Assembly: GCA_964391805.1 (NCBI GenBank)
Contig: CAYMNK010000003.1
Span: 1 to 64,000, forward strand
Direction: 5' to 3'
Origin: RUG14300 sp964391805
Lineage (GTDB): Bacteria; Bacillota; Clostridia; Christensenellales; CAG-1252
DNA: 64,000 nucleotides
Numbering within the stretch: the first letter of the stretch is position 1; every line of letters begins with the position of its first letter. Shown one piece after another: positions 53,967 to 64,000 of the stretch. The position numbers and the translations under genes were made by a program. The notes beneath the pieces are model-generated. The model was not told the DNA's origin, did no database searches, and was given only the letters and a program-made list of their open reading frames with translations.

Positions 53967-56900
53967 TTAGTTTTCTTCGTCCTCGATATCGGGGATATCT
54001 AAGGGCGCTTCTTGAATCTTACTGATAGGTAAAACGTTAACGGTATTGTAACGCTTTAAGCCTGTACCTACAGGGATAAGTTTACCGAGTAAGATGTTCT
54101 CCTTAGGTCCGCGTAGAGGATCCTCTTTACCCTTGATAGCTGCATCGGTAAGAACTCTGGTCGTTTCTTGGAAGGATGCTGCCGACAAGAAGGATTCACT
54201 TGCCAAACTTGCCTTGGTGATACCTAAGATGGTTCTCTTAACCATAGCGGGAACACCGCCGTTTTCGAGAACCTTTCTATTGATCTCGTTGTACTTAGCC
54301 TCGTCAATCAATTCGCCCGGTAGTAACTCGGTGTCGCCCGGATTTTCAACACGGACTTTACGGAGCATTTGACGGATGATGATTTCGATATGCTTATCGT
54401 TGATAGCAACACCTGCAGTTGAGTAAGCTTTTAGAACTTCCTTGATCAAGTAATCTTGTACGCCCTTCAAGCCCTTAACTTGTAACAATTCCTTAAGTTT
54501 GATGGAACCGTTGGTGAGCTGAGTACCTGCCTCGACAAACTGACCGTTGGAAACCAAAACCTTAGCATTATAAGGAGGTTGATATTCGCAAGGATTTCCA
54601 CCGTCCTTAGGTGTGATGGTGATGGTTACGTGCTTTTCGGTTTCGGTGAGTGAAACGATACCGGCAATGGTAGCAATGATAGCTTCCGCCTTGCTGTTAC
54701 GGCACTCGAACAACTCTTGTACACGAGGAAGACCTGTGGTAATATCGTCTGCGCCCGCAACACCGCCGGTGTGGAATGTACGCATGGTGAGCTGAGTACC
54801 GGGTTCACCGATGGACTGTGCAGCAATTAAGCCGACGCCTTCACCGATCTTAACGAGGTTACCGCTACCCATGTTAGCACCGTAACACTTAGCACATACA
54901 CCGTAAGGATGCTTACAAGCAAGCACGCTTCTAATATTAACCTTTTCGATTCCACAGTTTTCGATTTCCTTAGCTTGATCTAAAGTAATCATGGAATCTG
55001 CAGGAACGATTACTTCGCCTGTCTCCGGATTACAGATAGGTTTAATGGAATAACGACCGATAATTCTATCCTTCAATGCTTCGATTGTAGAATCTCTTGC
55101 ACCGGTGATTCTCTCAACAACTACACCCTTGGTGTCACCGCAGTCGGTTTCCATAACGATGATAGGTTGAGCAACTTCTACAAGACGTCTGGTAAGGTAA
55201 CCGGATTCTGCAGTCTTAAGAGCGGTATCCGCCAAACCTTTACGTCCGCCGTGTGACGAAATGAAGTACTCTAATGCGTTCAAGCCCTCTCTGAAGTTGG
55301 ACTTAACAGGTAACTCGATGGTTTTACCCGAAGGATCCTTCATCAAGCCACGCATACCGGACAACTGTCTTGCCTGTTCGATACTACCACGAGCACCGGA
55401 GTCCATCATCATCTTGATGTTGTTGAACTTATCCATTGTGTCGTTAAGCATCGCTTTAATATCATCGGTTACGTCGGACCAAATCTTGATGACCTTAGCT
55501 TCTCTCTCTTCATCGGTAATCATACCTCTGTCGTAGTTTCTTTGTTGCTTAGCAACTTGAGCTTCGGCTTCTTGAATCTTGGATGCTTTTTCGGCAGGTA
55601 TCGTCATATCGAATACACTGGTCGTCAAAGCACCGATGGTGGAATACTTATAACCTTGAGCCTTGATCTTATCAAGAACTTCGGCTGTAATTGTAGATCC
55701 CTTATACTTATAGCAGTGGTCAACAATTTGTTGTAATTGTTTCTTACCTACTAAGAAGTCGATTTCGAGATCGAGCATTTGCTCGGGAGTCTCACGAGGT
55801 ACAAAATTGATATCTTGAGGAATTGCCTCGTTAAAGATCAATCTACCGACTGTGGTCTTGATGAACTTACTGTATACCTTACCGTCGATTTCCTTGGAAA
55901 CACGAACTTTGATGAGACTTTGTAAGTCGATTTGCTTACATTGATATGCCATCTTAGCTTCTTCGACAGACATAAATGCTCTCTCGGTACGACGACGATA
56001 TTCGAGTTCGGATTCGCCCTCTTGTTTAGGAGCATAAGGCTTAACGATTGTCAAATAGTAGCTACCTAATACCATGTCCTGTGTAGGAGAAACGATAGGC
56101 TTACCGTCCGAAAGCTTAAGGATGTTATTGGTGGACAACATCAAGAATCTTGCTTCGGTTTGTGCCTCGATGCTCAAAGGAAGGTGAACTGCCATCTGGT
56201 CACCGTCGAAGTCTGCGTTGAACGCAGTACATGCCAGAGGGTGAAGTTTTAATGCTCTACCTTCAACCAATACAGGCTCGAATGCTTGGATACCCAATCT
56301 GTGAAGAGTAGGAGCACGGTTCAATAATACGGGATGATCTTTGATTACGTCATCCAATATATCCCATACTTCGGGACGAGCACGGTCTACATAACGCTTA
56401 GCATTACGGATATTGGTGCACTTACCACGCTCTACAAGTTCTCTCATAATGAAAGGCTTGAAAAGTTCGAGTGCCATTTCCTTAGGAAGACCGCATTGAT
56501 ATAACTTAAGTTCAGGACCTACTACGATAACCGAACGACCGGAATAGTCTACACGCTTACCGAGAAGGTTTTGACGGAAACGACCTTGCTTACCGCGAAG
56601 CATAGCGGTCAACGACTTAAGTTCGTGAGATCTGCTGGATGCGGCTGTTTTAGCACGCTTAGCATTATCGATAAGGTTGTCGACTGCAACTTGAAGCATA
56701 CGCTTCTCATTACGAATCATTGCATCTACACCGTTGGATTCCATAAAGTTCTTTAAACGGTTATTGCGGTTAACGACATAACGATACAAATCGTTAAGGT
56801 CGCTCGATGCATATCTACCGCCCTCCAACGGTACCATAGGACGAAGATCGGGAGGTAATACGGGAAGTACGTCCAAAATCATCCATTCGGGCTTACTGCC

Positions 56901-57584
56901 TGTATTTTTGAAGGCTTGAAGTACGTCCAAGCGCTTAGCCATCTTCATTCTCTTGGGAGCGTTTTCGTTATCCTTCTTGGAATTTTGGTCCTTGAGGATT
57001 TCGGCTCTTAATGTAGCAATTTCGGAATCGAGATCGACTTCCATCAATAATTGCTTAATTACCTCTGCACCCATTCCGCACTTGAAGGAATCCTCGCCGT
57101 ACTTTTCGATAGCAGCAGTATAATCTACATCGTTGAGTACTTGCTTATAGGACAACTCGGTTTGCATAGGATCGGTTACAACGTATGCTGCATAGTATAC
57201 GATGTGTTCTACATCCTTAGGTGGCATATCGAGTACGGTAGCGATACGGCTGGGAGCGCCCTTTAGATACCAAAGGTGCGCTACAGGTGCTGCAAGATTG
57301 ATGTGACCCATATTGTCACGTCTTACCTTGGAAGGCTCAACCTTTACACCGCACTTATCGCAAACTACGCCCTTGTGACGAATACGGGTATATTTACCGC
57401 ACGCACAAGCCCAGTCCTTGATAGGTCCGAAAATCTTTTGACAGAACAAACCACCCGGTTCGGGCTTTTGAGTTCTGTAATTTATAGTTTCAGGCTTGGT
57501 AACCTCGCCGTGAGACCACGAACGGATCTTTTCTGGCGAAGCTAAACCTATTTTAATTGATTCAAAGTTATTAATTTCAAACAT
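53967..57584 (-). CDS. rpoC: RNA polymerase subunit beta prime
   Basis: A 1205-residue catalytic subunit of RNA polymerase. The active site NADFDGDQMAVH with its three Asp is intact. The N-terminal zinc site (CACGKYTRIRHKGVVCDKCG) and the second zinc site (CKHPYGVCAKCYG) are present. Length is typical for Bacillota. It follows rpoB by 32 nt in the same operon. GGAGG-type site before the ATG. Confidence 0.98.
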   Translation of the reverse strand: MFEINNFESIKIGLASPEKIRSWSHGEVTKPETINYRTQKPEPGGLFCQKIFGPIKDWACACGKYTRIRHKGVVCDKCGVKVEPSKVRRDNMGHINLAAPVAHLWYLKGAPSRIATVLDMPPKDVEHIVYYAAYVVTDPMQTELSYKQVLNDVDYTAAIEKYGEDSFKCGMGAEVIKQLLMEVDLDSEIATLRAEILKDQNSKKDNENAPKRMKMAKRLDVLQAFKNTGSKPEWMILDVLPVLPPDLRPMVPLEGGRYASSDLNDLYRYVVNRNNRLKNFMESNGVDAMIRNEKRMLQVAVDNLIDNAKRAKTAASSRSHELKSLTAMLRGKQGRFRQNLLGKRVDYSGRSVIVVGPELKLYQCGLPKEMALELFKPFIMRELVERGKCTNIRNAKRYVDRARPEVWDILDDVIKDHPVLLNRAPTLHRLGIQAFEPVLVEGRALKLHPLACTAFNADFDGDQMAVHLPLSIEAQTEARFLMLSTNNILKLSDGKPIVSPTQDMVLGSYYLTIVKPYAPKQEGESELEYRRRTERAFMSVEEAKMAYQCKQIDLQSLIKVRVSKEIDGKVYSKFIKTTVGRLIFNEAIPQDINFVPRETPEQMLDLEIDFLVGKKQLQQIVDHCYKYKGSTITAEVLDKIKAQGYKYSTIGALTTSVFDMTIPAEKASKIQEAEAQVAKQQRNYDRGMITDEEREAKVIKIWSDVTDDIKAMLNDTMDKFNNIKMMMDSGARGSIEQARQLSGMRGLMKDPSGKTIELPVKSNFREGLNALEYFISSHGGRKGLADTALKTAESGYLTRRLVEVAQPIIVMETDCGDTKGVVVERITGARDSTIEALKDRIIGRYSIKPICNPETGEVIVPADSMITLDQAKEIENCGIEKVNIRSVLACKHPYGVCAKCYGANMGSGNLVKIGEGVGLIAAQSIGEPGTQLTMRTFHTGGVAGADDITTGLPRVQELFECRNSKAEAIIATIAGIVSLTETEKHVTITITPKDGGNPCEYQPPYNAKVLVSNGQFVEAGTQLTNGSIKLKELLQVKGLKGVQDYLIKEVLKAYSTAGVAINDKHIEIIIRQMLRKVRVENPGDTELLPGELIDEAKYNEINRKVLENGGVPAMVKRTILGITKASLASESFLSAASFQETTRVLTDAAIKGKEDPLRGPKENILLGKLIPVGTGLKRYNTVNVLPISKIQEAPLDIPDIEDEEN

Positions 57585-57616
57585 TTTACTGCCTCCAAAT
57601 ACTCTAAGCTAACCCG

Positions 57617-60600
57617 TTAGTTGTTATCATCGTCGCCGAATAAACCGCTCGTATCGAAGATGTTGTCATCATCGTCATACATGAGTTCTTCAGTTAACGG
57701 TTGGATAGTATCTTCACCGCCGAATATGCTGTCGAGAGCAATATCGTTGGTCTCCTTGGGCTCTTCATCACCGTATGCATCGTCGTGAACGAAATCGGGG
57801 ATTTCCTGATTGTTCTCGTCAACGGGATAAATATTCAAGCACAAGCTACGCATTTCGCGAACCAATACTCTGAAGGATTCGGGAATACCCGGCTCGCTGA
57901 TGTTTTGTCCCTTGGTGATGCTTGCATAAGCTCTTTCTCTACCGCTTACGTCGTCCGATTTGACTGTGAGCATTTCTTGTAGTACGTTAGCAGCGCCGTA
58001 TGCCTCGATTGCCCAAACTTCCATTTCACCGAGACGCTGTCCGCCGAACTTGGCTTTACCGCCGAGAGGTTGTTGGGTAATGAGTGAATACGAACCGGTA
58101 CTTCTTGCGTGAATCTTATCATCAACCAAGTGGATAAGTTTGAGCATATACATGTAACCGACTGTGGTTCTGTTTTCGAAAGGCTCACCAGTTCTGCCGT
58201 CGTAAAGTTGAAGTTTACCGTCTGCAGGTAGGTTATTGTCTTCTAATAATTGTCTGATTTCCGATTCCTTAGCACCGTCGAATACAGGGGTTGCTATGTT
58301 GATACCGATCTTCTTACAAGCAAGCGCTAAGTGCACTTCGAGAACCTGACCGATATTCATACGGCTCGGAACACCTAACGGATTCAATACGATTTGTAAT
58401 GAAGTACCGTCGGGAAGGAAGGGCATATCCATCTTGGGAAGAACTCTCGATACAACACCCTTGTTACCGTGTCTACCTGCCATCTTATCGCCTACGCCGA
58501 GTTTTCTCTTTTGAGCGATGTAGACTCTGACAAGCATCTTACTGTTAGTGTTGAGGTCTGCCTTATTCTCTTTGGTGAATACTTGAACTTCGGTTACGAT
58601 ACCGTGTTCGCCGTGAGGAACTACCAACGATACGTCACGAACGTCTCTTGCCTTCTCACCGAAGATGGATCTCATAAGTCTTTCTTCGGGTGATAGTTCG
58701 GTTTCGCCCTTAGGAGCAACCTTACCTACTAAGATGTCGCCCGAGTGAACTTCTGCACCTACTCTGATGATACCGTTCTCGTCGAGGTCCTTGAGCATAT
58801 CTTCACCACGGTTAGGAATGTCACGAGTGATTTCTTCGTCGCCGAGTTTAGTGTTACGAGCTTCTGTTTCGTAAATGCTGATGTGGATTGAAGTAAAGAC
58901 GTCTTCGCGGGATAATTCTTCACTGATAAGGATAGCGTCCTCGTAGTTGTAACCTTCCCATGTCATGAAGCCGATAAGAATGTTTCTACCTAATGCCAAT
59001 TCACCGTTTTTGGTGGAAGGTCCGTCAGCTAAGCCGTCGCCCTTCTTGACACGTTGACCAACCTCTACCATGGGGCGTTGGTTAACGCAGGTTTCGTGGT
59101 TGGAACGCTCGAATTTATGCAATTGATAGGTCTTAATCTCGCCGTTGTCGCCTTCTACGGTGATGTAGTCGGCAGATACGTGTGTTACCAATCCGTCAAA
59201 CTCGGAAAGAATCATTACGCCCGAGTCGGTTGCGATCTTATGCTCGATACCTGTAGCAACGATAGGTGCTTCGGGGCGGATGAGAGGAACTGCCTGTCTC
59301 TGCATGTTCGAACCCATCAACGCACGGTTGGCGTCATCGTTCTCAAGGAACGGAATAAGGGAAGCTGCTACCGATACAAGTTGCTTAGGAGATACGTCCA
59401 AATAATCAACCTTATCAGCGGGTACGTTACGGATATCTTCACGAATACGAGCAGCAACTACCGAATTTTTGAGTCTGCCGTTTTCGTCCAAAGGCTCGAT
59501 GCTTTGAGCGATGATGTAATTATCTTCTTCGTCGGCGGTCATGTAAACGATTTCGTCGGTTACAATGCCTGTTGCTTTATCGATCTTACGGTAAGGAGTT
59601 TCGATGAATCCGTACTCGTTTACTCTTGCATATGTTGCCAAAGAAGAAACCAAACCGATGTTTTGTCCTTCAGGGGTTTCGATGGGACAAAGTCTACCGT
59701 AGTGAGAGTGGTGAACGTCTCTTACTTCTACGCCTGCACGCTCTCTATTCAAACCGCCGGGACCTAATGCGGACAATCTTCTCTTATGAGTCAATTCCGC
59801 AATGGGGTTCTGTTGATCCATGAATTGGCTCAATTGGTTGGTATTGAAGAACTCTCTTACCTTACTAACGACGGGCTTAACGTTGATAAACTTACTGATT
59901 TCGGCGTTATCGGAGGTATTTGTGTTCATCTTCTCGAGGATTTGACGTTCCATATTTTGGAAACCTTTACGAACCTCGATTTGTAGCAATTCGCCAACCG
60001 CGCGGATTCTTCTGTTGCTCAAGTGGTCGATATTATCGGTGGTTCCTAAGCCGTGACGAATCGCGATATTATAGTTAACGATGGAAACGATGTCGTCAAA
60101 TTTGATTTGTCTGCAAACCAATCTGTTGACGTTATCACGAACTGCTTGAAGCTTTTCTTCTTCGGTGGTCAATCCGTTCCAAATCTCCATAAGAGTGGGA
60201 TAGTGAACCATTTCTAAAATACCGAGGTCGGCAGGATCACAAGAAACGAATGCAGCGAGATCTACATGGTTGTTACCGATGATCTTAACGGTTTCGCCGT
60301 CACCGGTTCCGTTGTCGTTCTTAGCAATTACGTATGCCTCGTTTACACCGCTATTTTGAATAGCCTTAGCTTGTTCTAAGCTGAGTCTGTCACCCTTACA
60401 AGCAAGAATTTCACCTGTCTCGGGGTTGACGATATCGGCAGCCAAAGTCTTATCGGCAATACGAGAAGCAATAGATAATTTCTTATTATATTTATTACGG
60501 CCTACTCTGGATAGGTCATAACGCTTCTTATCATAGAAGATCGAAGGAATGTGTGCGTTAACGCCCTCAACCGTGATAACTTCACCGTTACGGATGTTAC

Positions 60601-61342
60601 GATATAACTCGGTCTTAGCAAATGTGAGATCGCGAACAGCTTCGCTATCCTTAGCCATTGTCTTAACCAAAACTTCTTCGTTACCGAAAGTGTCGAGAAT
60701 TTCTTTATCCTCAACCATGCCCAATGCACGTAGTAAAAGGGTAACCGTGATTTTCTTCTTACGGTCAACGTGAACGTACATGATATTATCGGAATTGTGT
60801 TCGAACTCCAACCAAGCACCGTTCTTAGGAATTACGGTAGAAGTAAAGCAAGGATCGCCGTTTTTATCTAAAACCTTATCAAGATAAACGCCCGGGCTTC
60901 TAACAAGTTGGCTTACGATTACGCGCTCTGCACCGTTGATGATGAAAGAACCGGTATCGGTCATGAGAGGGAAGTCGCCCATGTAGACTTCTTTACTCAA
61001 AACGGTATCGCCCTTTTCGCGCAGAGTCAACTTAACCTCAACCTTTAAAGGAGCGCTGTAGGTCGTCACAAACTTACATTTACAATCACGTGCGGAGTAT
61101 TTGGGAGCATCGAAATGGAAATCACCGAATTCCAATACAAAACGCTCTTGACCACCGCCGGTAGCTTTGTGAACGATAGGAGAAAACTCGTCGAGAATCT
61201 CACGAATACCTTCATTCATGAATCTCTTATACGAGCTCTTTTGCAACTCCATTAAATAAGGCAAATCCAAAACGTCTTTGGTCTTACTGAAGCTATAACG
61301 CTCGGTATTGCCATACATTACTTTGTGCATCATTTCAGACAT
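57617..61342 (-). CDS. rpoB: RNA polymerase subunit beta
   Basis: A 1241-residue catalytic subunit. The rifampicin-binding region (SQFMDQQNP, THKRRLSALGPGG) matches the sensitive type: the Asp, His and Ser positions equivalent to E. coli 516, 526 and 531 are unchanged. The C-terminus ends in an acidic stretch. I chose the ATG at 61342, with GGAGG about 9 nt upstream, over the start at 61378. No rplL gene lies upstream; instead a promoter and about 200 nt leader are present. Confidence 0.98.
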   Translation of the reverse strand: MSEMMHKVMYGNTERYSFSKTKDVLDLPYLMELQKSSYKRFMNEGIREILDEFSPIVHKATGGGQERFVLEFGDFHFDAPKYSARDCKCKFVTTYSAPLKVEVKLTLREKGDTVLSKEVYMGDFPLMTDTGSFIINGAERVIVSQLVRSPGVYLDKVLDKNGDPCFTSTVIPKNGAWLEFEHNSDNIMYVHVDRKKKITVTLLLRALGMVEDKEILDTFGNEEVLVKTMAKDSEAVRDLTFAKTELYRNIRNGEVITVEGVNAHIPSIFYDKKRYDLSRVGRNKYNKKLSIASRIADKTLAADIVNPETGEILACKGDRLSLEQAKAIQNSGVNEAYVIAKNDNGTGDGETVKIIGNNHVDLAAFVSCDPADLGILEMVHYPTLMEIWNGLTTEEEKLQAVRDNVNRLVCRQIKFDDIVSIVNYNIAIRHGLGTTDNIDHLSNRRIRAVGELLQIEVRKGFQNMERQILEKMNTNTSDNAEISKFINVKPVVSKVREFFNTNQLSQFMDQQNPIAELTHKRRLSALGPGGLNRERAGVEVRDVHHSHYGRLCPIETPEGQNIGLVSSLATYARVNEYGFIETPYRKIDKATGIVTDEIVYMTADEEDNYIIAQSIEPLDENGRLKNSVVAARIREDIRNVPADKVDYLDVSPKQLVSVAASLIPFLENDDANRALMGSNMQRQAVPLIRPEAPIVATGIEHKIATDSGVMILSEFDGLVTHVSADYITVEGDNGEIKTYQLHKFERSNHETCVNQRPMVEVGQRVKKGDGLADGPSTKNGELALGRNILIGFMTWEGYNYEDAILISEELSREDVFTSIHISIYETEARNTKLGDEEITRDIPNRGEDMLKDLDENGIIRVGAEVHSGDILVGKVAPKGETELSPEERLMRSIFGEKARDVRDVSLVVPHGEHGIVTEVQVFTKENKADLNTNSKMLVRVYIAQKRKLGVGDKMAGRHGNKGVVSRVLPKMDMPFLPDGTSLQIVLNPLGVPSRMNIGQVLEVHLALACKKIGINIATPVFDGAKESEIRQLLEDNNLPADGKLQLYDGRTGEPFENRTTVGYMYMLKLIHLVDDKIHARSTGSYSLITQQPLGGKAKFGGQRLGEMEVWAIEAYGAANVLQEMLTVKSDDVSGRERAYASITKGQNISEPGIPESFRVLVREMRSLCLNIYPVDENNQEIPDFVHDDAYGDEEPKETNDIALDSIFGGEDTIQPLTEELMYDDDDNIFDTSGLFGDDDNN

Positions 61343-61546
61343 TGTATTTATTCCTCCGAAATTTGGGTACCAGCCCAAAAATTATTACTGTAGTTAAATT
61401 ACCAACCGACCAAACTAAATTCTATTCGATTGGCGGAATAGAATGCGTTTTTGTGAGTTATATTGCACATTTTAGGTATAGAAATCAGTCAAAATTCATA
61501 TTTCGTCCGCTCTAACCCTATTATAGGCTATAATAACACAGTATAG

Positions 61547-61576
61547 ATTATAAACCCTTAGGGAAAGCATTGTCAA
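61547..61576 (-). promoter_or_regulatory. Promoter of rpoBC
   Basis: TTGACA (61576-61571) and TATAAT (61552-61547) are 18 nt apart on the minus strand. The leader from about 61540 to 61343 contains no ORF; regulation in it cannot be read from sequence alone. Confidence 0.8.
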
Positions 61577-61675
61577 TGGTATAAAATGCAAATATTTTTT
61601 ATAAAATTTTGATTAAGTTATAGATAATTTTTGAATAATTTTTTTCAATTGAGCGGTTTGAGTAAATGAACTATG

Positions 61676-61872
61676 ATTAGTCCGCCGTCACACTTAGCGT
61701 AGTCAAAATCCGAGTACAACGAGGATCAAACAACTTAGGAGTTTGGTATCTTGCGGACAATAACAATAAGTTTTAGTTATTTTATCCGCTTTTTTATGGA
61801 TTTAGATTCCGATGCTTAGCATCGCCCTATCGGGTTCGACTACGCTTACGCTCCGCTCAGAATGACATATAT
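61676..61872 (+). repeat. Dispersed structured repeat, copy D
   Basis: Block 1 (61678-61760) has GTCCGC/GCGGAC ends and a partly decayed CAAAC/GTTTG hairpin. The right end can also pair with TCCGC at 61785-61789, followed by six T (61790-61795), helped by AATAAC/GTTATT. Block 2 has CGATGC-TTA-GCATCG (about 61,819-61,833). 61,873-62,070 holds only a partial repeat phrase and no gene. Confidence 0.75.
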
Positions 61873-62070
61873 AGTAGGCATATTCATAAAACGAATAATC
61901 TCTTTTTTGACTATCTTTTTGTAATTTAAATTCTTTGGTAATTTATCATACCACATTCCTTCCGCTCGGTGTGACATATATATGATATATTGATTGCTTT
62001 TACAAGAAAGTTAGTCAATTCGACATACTGAGTGGAAAACGTAGTTTGGAGTCGAAATCCGAATTATAAG

Positions 62071-62100
62071 GAAAAAGGGACCTAATTAAAAGTCCCTTTT
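62071..62100 (-). terminator. Terminator of the truncated large gene
   Basis: A 9-bp stem (62073-62081 with 62092-62100) with T run on the minus strand, 27 nt after the stop codon. Confidence 0.75.
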
Positions 62101-62126
62101 AATACTATTCTTATTTAAATGTTTAA

Positions 62127-64000
62127 TTACTCAGCATCGGAAGATGATGAAACTCCAAGCTTTTGGAGAACCACTTTCTCTATTACATCGAGCAAATCAT
62201 CTATGGTTATTGTTGCTTCTTCCTCTAAGATACTTGCATTATCCGCAACCTCTACTGCCTCACCCCAACTATTGAGTGTAATCTTTACCGATACAGAGGT
62301 CTCATCGTTAGGAATTTTCCAGCCGAAATCAACGCCTGCAATAAATGTCTTGACGCCGAAGCTTGTAACAAGTTCGTTGCTCTTATTGAAAAATGCATTT
62401 CCTCCGTTCAACTTGATTTCAACTCCATTGAGATTTAACGTAATCTCGCCGCTCTTTTCGCCTGTAACATCATATGTACCGGAGAAAGTATATACCGAGC
62501 CATTAGAAGTCAATTCAGCAACTAAGGATTTTGCTTGAACGTCCAATACGACGTCGGCATATTCTTTGCCATCAATTGTAAAGTTCAAGGTTGCTTTGTG
62601 CTCGGATTCCCATCCGGAAATATCAAGAACAGCCTTGTATAACTTTTCGCCAACGTTTACATCGAGTACGATTTGTCCTTCTTCGAACTTGCTTCCGTCC
62701 AACTTAACGATAACTGTCTGAGATTTAGCTTCAACCTTGACATAGAGCATCTTCTCATAGTCGCCATGGTTATAATTGATGTAAATCTTAGGAGCAGTGT
62801 CATCTAATTGACCGATTTCGGGAATAAATGTGAGATAATCTTCGATAAGTTTAATAACCTCGTTATATCTTTCATAATCAAGATTGATCTCGATATAACT
62901 ATCTAAGATGTTACCTTCTACGATCTCATAAGAAAAGGTTCCGTTCTTTTCCCAATTTTCGATAAGGTCCTTAGCAGCGTCTACTATGCCAAACGCATTC
63001 GTAATGGTGTTAATATCGAATCCACCGTCTTCTGCGGCAGAGATCGAATCGGGATTTTCATCAGGTATTTGTTCGGTAGGACCAAATTCGGCAATCAAAC
63101 CTTTGATGTAACTGATGATAGGTGTAAAGATGGAATCTTCGGATTCAAGAACCATTCTATAGATATAAGTTAATGATTCGTATCCACTGAGTGCAAGCTC
63201 GTTTACCGTGGTATGGATAACCATTTCACCGCACTTTACGTGAACACCGCCGTCAATAGGTGTAATTCTACCGCTTAAGAATTCAGCATCACCCTTATTG
63301 GTTACGAAGGTTATAACGCTACCACTAATGTTGAAAGGATTAACATCGGATACGATCTCTGTAACATATTTCTCCTCGTTTACAGTTGTTTCTAATGTAA
63401 TACTTGCGTTCAACGGACTGAAATATTCATATTCAGCGAAAGAAGGAAGTATGTTCGTCTTATCTTGTAAGCCTACGTTAAAATTCTTGATACCGATTGC
63501 AACATTGATAGGTCCATAAACCTTCGCTTCGGCATCTTCAGCATTAAAGCGGAAATCCTTTACGCCACAATTGTAGCTGACTTCGATATCGCTAAGTAAG
63601 CCGTCTTCACTTACTACAGCCGTAATTAGCAACGTACCGCCAACACCTTGGAAGGTGGATAGATTGAGTTGATTAAGTGGTGCGGGAAGGGATTGAAAGA
63701 TATTGATACCGTCAATAATAAAAGCGAAGTCACTAACTATCCCATCAAGCAAACTATCTATATCGATCAAAACTTGATATCTGGTTCCGTTATCAACTTC
63801 CTTTTCTGATACAGTGGGAACAACTTGATTTAAAAGACTGCTAACTATACCCGAAATTGACATACCGGAAATTTGAACATCGGCAAACAAATCTGTGAGC
63901 TTCGATATTTTCATCTCATAGAAAGGTGCATCCTCAGAACCGGAAATAACTTCACCTGCACCGGGGTTACTACCGGACTGAATCATTTCGATAATTTGGA
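62127..64000 (-). CDS. Large protein of unknown function, 5' end outside the window
   Basis: At least 619 residues, open to the window edge: the frame stays open for four more codons before the ATG at 63986, so the true start is probably upstream and outside. The visible part is beta-rich with several similar segments (SGMSISGI, KLDGSKFEEGQIVLDVNV, EITLNLNGVEIKLNGG), an acidic composition and repeated strands, suggesting an exported repetitive beta protein. No catalytic motif or known domain recognised. Signal peptide not visible because the start is missing. Confidence 0.75.
   Translation of the reverse strand, partial: QIIEMIQSGSNPGAGEVISGSEDAPFYEMKISKLTDLFADVQISGMSISGIVSSLLNQVVPTVSEKEVDNGTRYQVLIDIDSLLDGIVSDFAFIIDGINIFQSLPAPLNQLNLSTFQGVGGTLLITAVVSEDGLLSDIEVSYNCGVKDFRFNAEDAEAKVYGPINVAIGIKNFNVGLQDKTNILPSFAEYEYFSPLNASITLETTVNEEKYVTEIVSDVNPFNISGSVITFVTNKGDAEFLSGRITPIDGGVHVKCGEMVIHTTVNELALSGYESLTYIYRMVLESEDSIFTPIISYIKGLIAEFGPTEQIPDENPDSISAAEDGGFDINTITNAFGIVDAAKDLIENWEKNGTFSYEIVEGNILDSYIEINLDYERYNEVIKLIEDYLTFIPEIGQLDDTAPKIYINYNHGDYEKMLYVKVEAKSQTVIVKLDGSKFEEGQIVLDVNVGEKLYKAVLDISGWESEHKATLNFTIDGKEYADVVLDVQAKSLVAELTSNGSVYTFSGTYDVTGEKSGEITLNLNGVEIKLNGGNAFFNKSNELVTSFGVKTFIAGVDFGWKIPNDETSVSVKITLNSWGEAVEVADNASILEEEATITIDDLLDVIEKVVLQKLGVSSSSDAE

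Noticed and set aside
53900..53970. SAM riboswitch before metK
   Set aside because: The gap is too short and has only one hairpin.
59600..59820. Rifampicin-resistance substitution in rpoB
   Set aside because: The key Asp, His and Ser positions are of the sensitive type.

Overview
The window looks like the chromosome of an AT-rich Bacillota, probably an uncultured gut member of class Clostridia. The grounds are Shine-Dalgarno sites of the AGGAGG type, a T-box in front of thrS, DnaD, RecD2, ComF, SipW and TasA-like proteins, lipoprotein signal peptides, and a carbohydrate ABC operon with no ATPase gene of its own. A placement near Christensenellales is only a guess. No phage, insertion sequence or CRISPR array is visible.

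Positions 1-15,000 form a stress and conflict region, all on the minus strand. It begins with a secreted barnase-type ribonuclease lipoprotein whose barstar inhibitor gene overlaps it. Next is a six-gene TerY-phosphorylation operon: a VWA protein, a PP2C phosphatase, a Ser/Thr kinase, two unrecognised coiled-coil proteins and a stand-alone TerY-C zinc protein. Last comes an RNA-repair module: two WYL proteins, a tRNA-like RNA, a slipin and the RNA ligase RtcB.

From 15,000 to 38,400 come rubrerythrin, T-box-controlled thrS, and a long plus-strand operon (18.3-32.2 kb). That operon encodes a giant surface protein, three paralogous glycosidase-like lipoproteins, an AraC regulator, a nucleoside hydrolase, a binding protein with two permeases, and a ribokinase. 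It reads as scavenging of a ribose-containing compound. A typA-gltX-folA-dnaD operon and a small lipoprotein follow.

From 38,400 to 49,740 come a two-component system, a PC4/YdbC-like protein, and three accessory cassettes separated by repeats: a TIR-NB-ARC-TPR NLR-like gene with a coupled small ORF, a three-module starch-binding-like protein, and a SipW operon with two TasA-like substrates. From 49,740 to the end are housekeeping genes (comF, recD2, metK, rpoC, rpoB) and a truncated large unknown protein.

A family of structured repeats lies between the modules. Separate copies show compensatory base changes in several stems, and two copies can form an alternative terminator-like hairpin. 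Near-identical direct copies flank the SipW operon and the starch-binding gene, so these look like exchangeable cassettes.
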